Source: an uncultured Eubacteriales bacterium (GTDB lineage Bacteria > Bacillota > Clostridia > Oscillospirales > CAG-382). From it: a DNA stretch of 64,000 nt. Shown here in pieces: positions 57,138 to 64,000 of the stretch. How positions within the stretch are numbered: position 1 is the first letter of the stretch; each line of letters begins with the position of its first letter. The notes under the pieces are model-generated. The model searched no databases, had not been told where the DNA came from, and saw only the letters and a program-made list of their open reading frames with translations. Location of the stretch: the NCBI GenBank assembly GCA_934444645.1, contig CAKSCV010000005.1, positions 62,001-126,000 on the forward strand, read 5' to 3'. Position numbers and translations under genes: made by a program.

Positions 57138-60100
57138 TTATTCTTTTATATTTTCAACCTCCTTCAACCTCAAATATTCCTTCGCTGCCTGAACCCCCTT
57201 CTTCGAATTGTACGGATTGTTCTTGACGGACTTGCTGCCACTCATCATCTGCCAAAGCACCGCCTTTTGCGCCGTCGTCATCGAAATAAAACGTACCGAT
57301 TGCCCGCCCGGCAAAATAGCCTTGCCGCCACCACTGATGTATTCAATCAGATCCTCCATTTCGCTTCCCGAAAGCCGCCCATTGCCGTTCGCGTCAAAAG
57401 CCCCGGCATTTTCCTTGTATAAAACATACGCCTCTTGCGGCATACCAAGCGACCGACCGCGTTCAAACTTCGCATATTCGTCTTCACTCATCACAACACG
57501 AAATGCCGTCTCGCGCTCATCCTCCGTAAGATCCGAATCTATAATCGCCCGATACTTCTGTATCGCCGAAACCGATTGCTTTCCTTCCTCCGGCTCTAAT
57601 GCTGCCATCGCACCGTTTAGCGTGTAGGATAGATCTTTGTCAAGCCCTGCCGCAACAAATTTGTCATAACGAGACGCTTCCGCCGGCACCATCGAAAAGT
57701 ACGTGAAACAGTCCTTCGCAACCGCTTTTTGATCGTTACTTAAATTCATCCCGTCCACTTCGTGCGAAAACTCGAATGCTTTCTCTGTCGCCTTTAAGTC
57801 GCGCCCTCCGATTTCCGCATAAACGTTTTGAATTTGTAAAAACGTGTCAAAATCCATCCCGGCAGCATCAAATTCTGCAATTTCGCTTTCTTTTGAGTCA
57901 CTGATAAGTGCCGTGTAAATGTCGTGCTTCTCATCCTCCGTCAAATCCGATTGTATCAGTACCTCGCGCTTGGCGTTTGACTTTGCTGCACCCGTTAATG
58001 CATCATACCCGTTTATGTCCTTGATGTCCATTAACGCGTCTGCCACTGCACCCATGTCCGCGCCGGCATCATCAAGCGAAGCAATAAGCTCTTGTTCCTT
58101 GTCGGAAGCACCAAGTGCAGCATATGCAATCGCCTTTCCGGATCCTGTCAAAGCCGAATGGCGAATCATGTCACGCTGTACCGCACTCCGGCTTTCTTCG
58201 TCCGTCTTCTCCGCACCTCGTAAATTCGATATTAACGCAAACGACGCCTTCTCCGATTCACCCGAATCACATAACCCGTCATATAACGCCGTAGCCTTCG
58301 CCGAAAAACTCTTAAAACCGCTGTCAACCCAATCTCCGGCCGTTTCAAACGATGACTTACCGAACAAAGCACCTTTCGCAATGTTTCCGATAAGCTCCAC
58401 TTTGTTCTCACTGATTACCGGATATTGCAGAATCTTGTTTCCGTCCGCATCCATCGTGTAGCTGCCGCCACTCACCGCCGCATTCACACCTTGAATGATT
58501 TTCCGAATCTGCCCGCCGGCAACCGGCGCAACCACATTTGCACCGACTGACTTTCCAAGCTCACTTGCCGCCGTCGTGATACGCTTTTTCGTGCTCCATT
58601 CGTTGTTAAGCAACGCCTTTCCCATCTTTTCCATGTCCGGAAAAGCCGAATTGATCGGCGTCCGACCACCGCCAAGCACACCACCGATAAACGGCAGCTC
58701 ATCCGCAATATCACCGGCTAAACCGCCGACAACCTCGTAAGCATTCCCGGCCTTTTCCGTTTCATCAAAAAATGCGTTTCCGCTTACTAAATTCCCGATC
58801 CCGTCAATGACATTCGGCAGCTTGTAGCCGGTAATGTCGCCGACTGTGTCGTTGATGATCCCGAGCGGATCGAGCGCACTCCGTCTTCCGACAAGTTTCT
58901 CATAAAGATCGTTAAAGAGGTACGCGCCTAAGAATATCTTGAAGTACGCCGCAATCAGCTTCGCAAGATTCTTGTCCCGGTTCTTGAAATCGCGCGGAAG
59001 ATCCTTGAAAAGATAGCTGTATTGGTTTTTCACCTCCAGCTGGAACATCGTGAACGGCTTCAAAAGAAGATTCCGCGAATGGTAAATCGTCGGCATCTCA
59101 CCTTTCGACCGCCCGGCCATAAGACCGGCCGCCCATTCGTCCGCTTCCCGTAACGCCGCCTCTTCGCTTAAACCCGACCGAAGATTCTGATTGTACCGCG
59201 CCCGCACAAGCGTGTTCGACGTGAACGCATCAATAAATTCCATCGGTACACCGGCAGCACTCGAAATCTTCTGCATGGGCGTCTGCGCAAGCGCATCCAC
59301 GCCAAAACGGTTTGTCAAGAAATCCGACCGGTCGGCAAAACCGTCGTCTGCCTTGTAGCTCTTTATCGTGTCCCACATGCCGCTAAGTAAATCAAGCGAC
59401 CCAACCGAACCGCCCGCTTGCGTGATCGGAATAAAGTTCGTTAACGCACTCGCAAGATTTCCACCAACCATGTTCGCGCCGACTCTGCCCTCAATCGCCT
59501 TCGAAAGATTGTAAAACTTCCGTCCGATCGCACTTTCAATCTTTCGGTCAAGCTCGCTCTTCTTGCCGGCAAGAATGTTTGTGTATTCCTCAAGCCAGTT
59601 GACAAAACCGCTTAAAGCATAACCACCCTTGTCGTATAGCTTTTTGATCTTCTCTTCCTTGGCATCATCGTCTAAAGTCCTGTCACGCCGAACGTCATCA
59701 ACCTGCGCTTGAATGCTCTCGTTCGTCGTCCGATACCGTACCTGCGAAGCAAGTGCCCTTAAACGCTGAATGTCGTCCGTGTGGTAAATGATGTCCGCCG
59801 CACCGTCAAGATACCGCGCAAAACCGTATAACGCGTCATAGTCCGTACTTATCCCTTGTCGCTCCAACGCCGCACCGAACCACCGAATTCCCGGCTTGAA
59901 AACACCCGTCCGCCCGGCAATTTCCGTCGGAAGCTCAGTAACCTCCGTGCTGCCGCCAAGAGCCGCCGTTATCTTGTCCATAATGCCGTCAATGCTTTCC
60001 GACCGTGAAAAGTGGGGGAAATACCCGGCACGGTAGGAAATGGCCGGATAACCGTTTAAGACCCGTGCCCGGTTGACTTCTCTGATTAACTCGTCGTAGA

Positions 60101-63100
60101 TCTTCCGGAATTCTTTCACCGCCGCTTCGATCTTCGGCTTGTCAAGCTGCGGATTGTCTGTCCATAAATCCGCAATCACACCCTTCCATTCGTCAAGCGT
60201 CTTGCCGTCACGCTCCGCAAGTGCCTTTCCGCGCTGCTTTTGGTTTTCAAGAAATTCAATGTTTCCCTTTGCCTCACCTAAGATCTGTACCGCCGCCGAT
60301 TCCGAAACACGCCCGGCCTTCTTGTCTGCCCCCGAAAGCTTGTTGCTTAATTTCAGCTCTTTCACACGGGCAATGTATTCGTTCATCATGCGCGTTTTTG
60401 CCGCTTCATTCTTGTGAACCGGCCGGAAATACGTGTCAATGATCTTTTCCGAGGTCGCATTGTCGCCGAACGTGTCGCGAATGTTTCGTTCTGCCGTCTC
60501 GGTCGAATAGTTAATCCCGGCCTTGTCGTGCGTGTCTACCATGTTTCGAAGTACACCGTCCGCCTCGGCAATAAGCATCGCCTTGTGCTTCTTTGCATAC
60601 TCACTTAAAACGGCTGCATTTGCCTCATAAGCGGACCGCGCCTCATATACCGCCTTGATGTTTTTTAAGTTGTATCGGTTGCTATCAATGCCGGCAAAAG
60701 TGATCTTTCCCTTTAACAGCTCACCGACAAGCATCTCTTCGTCACCGGTCAACGGGAACTTCCGCGAAACCTTTTCCATGCTCCGCTTGGCAGCCGCTGC
60801 CGCTTCACTCGCTTTGAGTAAGTCCGCCGCAATGTTGTTTTTGTCATCCTCACTCATGTTCGCAAACATTTCCGGATCAAACCCGGTATCCGCTCGTACC
60901 GTCTCGATTGCCCGCACACGAACCGTCCGGAAATCGCGGATCGAATCATAAACCGCATTTTCGAAATCCCGTTTTTCCCAAGCCTTTTGCTCATCTGAGT
61001 ACGCATCGGAAACGCGGTATTCGATTTTTCGAATCCCTTGACAGATCTCAAAAAGTACCCGTAGCTTGTCCGATGCAGCCGTCACATTGTCCTTGGCAAG
61101 ACCCGGCGCAAGCTCCCTTAGCTTTTCCCATGCCTCATCAATGCTCCAAAGCCCCGCCTTTCCGCTTTCTTTGTTCACAAGACGCAGCGTGCCCATCGTG
61201 CTTTGACGGAAACGGTTCCAGTCCCGGAAATCCTTCTTCACGCTTTCCTCGACCGGAATTCCTACCGTGCGGAAATAGTCCTTTACATACTTGTATTCTT
61301 GATAATACGATTCCTCATAGCGCCTTCCTGCCTCCATCGCGCGATTAAAAGCCTCGTCCACAGACGTCTGTGAAATGTTGCCTTTTTCAAGAAATTCGTC
61401 CGTCAACGCACGGATAGGCCACTTCAGATAGAGGTCTTTCATGCCGTAAGGAACCCCCAGCCTTTCGGCTAACCGGTTGATAAGACCTCGTTCCGTCCGC
61501 TCCAAATACTCCTTGTCAACCTTTTTCAGATCCTCACGCTTGACACTTTTTCCCTCGTCCGGATTGTATAAAACCTGCCGCTTGTTGTATTCCTCCTGTA
61601 ATAACCTGTCGTATTCAGCGGAAGCTTTTTCATTCAACCGCCGGGATTCTTCCTTGGCAAGCGCATTTTCAACAATCAAATTCGGATTATTCTCACGCTC
61701 TTGCGCTTCTTGTATGCCTTCTTCAACCGCAGCACGCTCTATACTGCGCCGCTCTTCGGCAGCACGGGCATATTCGCCGGGCGCATTTTCATTCAATAGC
61801 CGCGCTTCTTCTTTGGCAAGTGCATTTTCATTGATGATGACTTGCCCTTTATCAACCTTAGCTTTGGCTGTGTCACTCACCGAACCTTTTTTCGCAGAAC
61901 TATTGACTTTTTCACCGATTTCTGATATACTATGCTTAAGAGGATATTTTCCCATGGCCTTTGAGCCGACTGCGGCTACTATGTTAGCTGCCGGGAGAGT
62001 ATCCTCTTTTGTTTGTACAACATTGTAAACGGTTGCTGTTGTACCGTTATGTCCAATAGATATTCTAAATCGGTAGTACTTTCCGTCGAAATCTCTAAAG
62101 TACGCTGTTCGGTATGTAAAGCCGTCTTTGGCAAATAAATGATTTTTCCTATCATCTTTACCTGATTTTTTGTCAAGGCGCGATGCTTGAACCAATTCAT
62201 CTATGTGAGATTCCGCGTTGAGTTTCACCTTAAATTCATTGTCAGACATTTTGAGCCGTTCTCCGGTTGATTGGTTACGCTTGTGGGAATCCCATGCCTT
62301 ATACCCTGTTTGTTTTCCGGTAATGACCATTGTATCCCCTTCGTCTGTCTTTATCTCAATTTTTGATTTTTCCTGAAGCAATTCGTCGAAGAATTCATTG
62401 ATTTGTTCAATCCATTTGTTGCGATTATTGCCACTTATAACTTGCCTGCTTGCTTCAACATACGAAGCTCCATTGTCCAAATAAACAATACTGTTCTTCT
62501 TCCCGCTGTTCTCACTCCGAACAGCGTTTTTGCTTTCCACAAGCGCATCGTGATATAGCCGCGCCGCCTTGTCAAGAAACGCCTGCGTTTTGGCATTCTT
62601 GGAACCAAGCGTCGCCTTAAGGCGCGTGATCTGCTCATGCATCCATACACCAAAGCTCCGCTTGTAACCAACCACATACCGAATCGCGTTCTCGTCCGTC
62701 AACAGCTTCGTCCCGACGAAATTCGCAAGAATGTCCGCATCCACCTCCGCCTCCGTCGAATGCGCCTTGCCGTTCCGCTTGTATACATCGGCAAGCCGTG
62801 CCCTCTCGTCATCAATCGCCGATGCCCCGGCCGTCTTGGTGATGTAGTCAAAAATTGTCTTTTGCAAAGCTTTGTAGCTCTTCGAACCTTCAAGACTGTG
62901 CGTTAACTCATGCCCGATGATCTGCGCAACCGGATTTTCCGCTTGTAAATTGATGTGTATCGAACCATCCGAAGCATCGTAAAACCCATTGGATACCGTC
63001 CCGTCAACCGCCGCCTCACGGTAGAAATAAATGTCCTTGTCCACAAGCTTCGACATCCGCTTGATGCTCGCCGCCGTGTCCTCATCAATGTCACCTTCCG

Positions 63101-64000
63101 AAAGCCCGGCTTCGAAGAATAAACGGGATTCCCGCTCTTTCTCATCCGGAATTCCGTAATCCTTTTCCAATCGCCTGTCGTTCCGCTCCCCCTCACTCTC
63201 TTCGGCATACGCAAACGGATTCGCATCATCAAAATCAGCTTCCTCTTCCTCACCGAAAACATTCTCCGACCGTCCGTCTTCCGAACGAATCCCTTCGTCC
63301 TCCGTGCCGAAGGGATTTTCTGTTTCTTGCACAGTTGCTTTTTCGTCAACAACCGCCGTTCCGTCCGTTGAAGAAACCTGCGTCACACCTTCCGCAGCCG
63401 CCTTGTTATCGAAAGTAACCGTCCCGTTATCGATTCCACCCGTAGCGTTATTCAAGCCACCCGACTTGCTCTCAACATCAGCCGCATCGTTCTTCATACC
63501 GGCTTCCACATTGGCGACCGCCGCTTCGCCGACAGTATCCGTTCCGACCGTGTCTTGCGCATTGTCCCCAATCGGAATGTATTCCACATCGTCCGTGTCA
63601 AATGGGTTGTTTTCGTCTAAATCCTTTACCCGGTGCTTCTTCTTTTTACCCTTTTCTTTTTTGCCTTTGTCTTTTTCTTCCTGCACCGCAGCTTCTGGCG
63701 CGATGGCTTCCGGCGCATCACTATCCGCTTTTTTCTTCGTGTTTTGCGCATTCACATCCGCTTTTACCATGTCCGCGAGCGTCAATACCTCAAGCTTGCC
63801 GAGATCCGTATCCGACACAGCCTTTCCGCCGGCTAAAGCCTTTCGTAACTTTTCGGCAAGCTTGTAACTGTCACTGTTCTCAGCGTTCTCACCGGCAAGT
63901 TCAAATAATGCATCCATCTTCCCATCGCCGCCCGTGCGTAACTTTCCGCCAAGCTCCTTGTAGTAGATGTTCGTCTTGCGTACCTGCGTGATCGCACCAA
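57138..64000 (-). CDS. Giant phage-type polyvalent protein (5' end outside window)
   Basis: The frame is open from the right edge to 57138, more than 2280 codons; an internal ATG at 63917 is probably not the start. The N-terminal part is acidic and low-complexity, with three NPF motifs (NNPFDTDDVEYIP; ENPFGTEDEG; ANPFAYAEES). A zinc-protease motif GHELTHSLEG lies at about 62892-62920. A nuclease-like or LPD region follows (about 61900-62480), then long helical segments. GANMVGGNLASALTNFIPIT and YNQNLRSGLSEEAALREADE match what I recall of LPD-type polyvalent proteins in phages. Near the C terminus are repeats with SDLTEDEK/R and an EF-hand-like loop FDANGNGRLSGSE (about 57360-57400). Such proteins are thought to be packaged or injected. 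It breaks into the yaaH-like gene. Confidence 0.8.
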   Translation of the reverse strand, partial: GAITQVRKTNIYYKELGGKLRTGGDGKMDALFELAGENAENSDSYKLAEKLRKALAGGKAVSDTDLGKLEVLTLADMVKADVNAQNTKKKADSDAPEAIAPEAAVQEEKDKGKKEKGKKKKHRVKDLDENNPFDTDDVEYIPIGDNAQDTVGTDTVGEAAVANVEAGMKNDAADVESKSGGLNNATGGIDNGTVTFDNKAAAEGVTQVSSTDGTAVVDEKATVQETENPFGTEDEGIRSEDGRSENVFGEEEEADFDDANPFAYAEESEGERNDRRLEKDYGIPDEKERESRLFFEAGLSEGDIDEDTAASIKRMSKLVDKDIYFYREAAVDGTVSNGFYDASDGSIHINLQAENPVAQIIGHELTHSLEGSKSYKALQKTIFDYITKTAGASAIDDERARLADVYKRNGKAHSTEAEVDADILANFVGTKLLTDENAIRYVVGYKRSFGVWMHEQITRLKATLGSKNAKTQAFLDKAARLYHDALVESKNAVRSENSGKKNSIVYLDNGASYVEASRQVISGNNRNKWIEQINEFFDELLQEKSKIEIKTDEGDTMVITGKQTGYKAWDSHKRNQSTGERLKMSDNEFKVKLNAESHIDELVQASRLDKKSGKDDRKNHLFAKDGFTYRTAYFRDFDGKYYRFRISIGHNGTTATVYNVVQTKEDTLPAANIVAAVGSKAMGKYPLKHSISEIGEKVNSSAKKGSVSDTAKAKVDKGQVIINENALAKEEARLLNENAPGEYARAAEERRSIERAAVEEGIQEAQERENNPNLIVENALAKEESRRLNEKASAEYDRLLQEEYNKRQVLYNPDEGKSVKREDLKKVDKEYLERTERGLINRLAERLGVPYGMKDLYLKWPIRALTDEFLEKGNISQTSVDEAFNRAMEAGRRYEESYYQEYKYVKDYFRTVGIPVEESVKKDFRDWNRFRQSTMGTLRLVNKESGKAGLWSIDEAWEKLRELAPGLAKDNVTAASDKLRVLFEICQGIRKIEYRVSDAYSDEQKAWEKRDFENAVYDSIRDFRTVRVRAIETVRADTGFDPEMFANMSEDDKNNIAADLLKASEAAAAAKRSMEKVSRKFPLTGDEEMLVGELLKGKITFAGIDSNRYNLKNIKAVYEARSAYEANAAVLSEYAKKHKAMLIAEADGVLRNMVDTHDKAGINYSTETAERNIRDTFGDNATSEKIIDTYFRPVHKNEAAKTRMMNEYIARVKELKLSNKLSGADKKAGRVSESAAVQILGEAKGNIEFLENQKQRGKALAERDGKTLDEWKGVIADLWTDNPQLDKPKIEAAVKEFRKIYDELIREVNRARVLNGYPAISYRAGYFPHFSRSESIDGIMDKITAALGGSTEVTELPTEIAGRTGVFKPGIRWFGAALERQGISTDYDALYGFARYLDGAADIIYHTDDIQRLRALASQVRYRTTNESIQAQVDDVRRDRTLDDDAKEEKIKKLYDKGGYALSGFVNWLEEYTNILAGKKSELDRKIESAIGRKFYNLSKAIEGRVGANMVGGNLASALTNFIPITQAGGSVGSLDLLSGMWDTIKSYKADDGFADRSDFLTNRFGVDALAQTPMQKISSAAGVPMEFIDAFTSNTLVRARYNQNLRSGLSEEAALREADEWAAGLMAGRSKGEMPTIYHSRNLLLKPFTMFQLEVKNQYSYLFKDLPRDFKNRDKNLAKLIAAYFKIFLGAYLFNDLYEKLVGRRSALDPLGIINDTVGDITGYKLPNVIDGIGNLVSGNAFFDETEKAGNAYEVVGGLAGDIADELPFIGGVLGGGRTPINSAFPDMEKMGKALLNNEWSTKKRITTAASELGKSVGANVVAPVAGGQIRKIIQGVNAAVSGGSYTMDADGNKILQYPVISENKVELIGNIAKGALFGKSSFETAGDWVDSGFKSFSAKATALYDGLCDSGESEKASFALISNLRGAEKTDEESRSAVQRDMIRHSALTGSGKAIAYAALGASDKEQELIASLDDAGADMGAVADALMDIKDINGYDALTGAAKSNAKREVLIQSDLTEDEKHDIYTALISDSKESEIAEFDAAGMDFDTFLQIQNVYAEIGGRDLKATEKAFEFSHEVDGMNLSNDQKAVAKDCFTYFSMVPAEASRYDKFVAAGLDKDLSYTLNGAMAALEPEEGKQSVSAIQKYRAIIDSDLTEDERETAFRVVMSEDEYAKFERGRSLGMPQEAYVLYKENAGAFDANGNGRLSGSEMEDLIEYISGGGKAILPGGQSVRFISMTTAQKAVLWQMMSGSKSVKNNPYNSKKGVQAAKEYLRLKEVENIKE

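Noticed and set aside
57088..57422. C-terminal extension of the YaaH-like frame
   Set aside because: After 57087 the translation is antisense to the giant phage-type gene and has no GH18 similarity, so it is not genuine coding sequence.

Overview
The window looks like chromosomal DNA from an anaerobic, endospore-forming Firmicute of the class Clostridia, probably a gut Oscillospiraceae/Ruminococcaceae-type organism. The grounds are an intact pro-sigma-K gene, a GerW/YtfJ operon, a YaaH-type spore cortex hydrolase, RNase Y, a Cys-type L28, a pyrophosphate-type phosphofructokinase, D-lactate dehydrogenase, beta-galactosidase and alpha-rhamnosidase, and near-consensus sigma-A promoters with 17-bp spacers. 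This is inferred from gene content; no rRNA is present to confirm it.

Layout. 1-3260: hexose-phosphate mutase (cut by the left edge) and nagB, divergent from an AraC regulator. 3314-7303: rpsO and pnp, each behind a structured leader, then a pseudouridine synthase and a small unknown gene. 7320-11525: HD protein, mutY and a MalT/LuxR-like regulator. 11556-16574: a 1672-residue secreted protein with nine metal-finger-like repeats. 16742-21779: LUD protein, trmL, M50 protease, scpA, metallophosphoesterase and a DUF975-like membrane protein. 21850-23920: a small AT-rich accessory island. 24013-32639: MATE exporter, RNase Y, and a beta-galactosidase/alpha-rhamnosidase operon. 32753-34752: an isoleucine-type T-box riboswitch controlling ilvA-ridA. 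34898-38584: tRNA-Leu followed by an accessory hot spot with a hairpin array punctuated by GTGAAAT, a truncated M23 peptidase, a candidate type I toxin-antitoxin locus, an unusual sigma-factor fusion and gene remnants. 38585-56109: largely core genes, including mfd-prsA-mreD-pfk, D-LDH, rpmB, an ABC transporter with the GerW operon, a KDG kinase, rlmH and sigK.

56241-64000: a yaaH-type sporulation gene, divergent from sigK and sharing an apparent sigma-E promoter region with it, is broken after about 282 codons. Directly beyond the break begins phage-like DNA with a giant polyvalent protein gene that runs off the right edge. This resembles the skin-type elements that interrupt sporulation genes in other spore formers and is one of the two most interesting signals here. 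The other is the compact convergent toxin/antisense locus at 35660-35959, whose two transcripts carry related 5' sequences in inverted orientation.

Functional links: IlvA makes a reactive enamine that RidA hydrolyses, and the T-box ties both to isoleucine supply. NagB and the mutase feed sugar phosphates into glycolysis through the pyrophosphate-type PFK. GH2, GH78 and KDG kinase point to use of plant or host glycans. Boundaries, starts and functions were read by eye; no database search or folding program was run.
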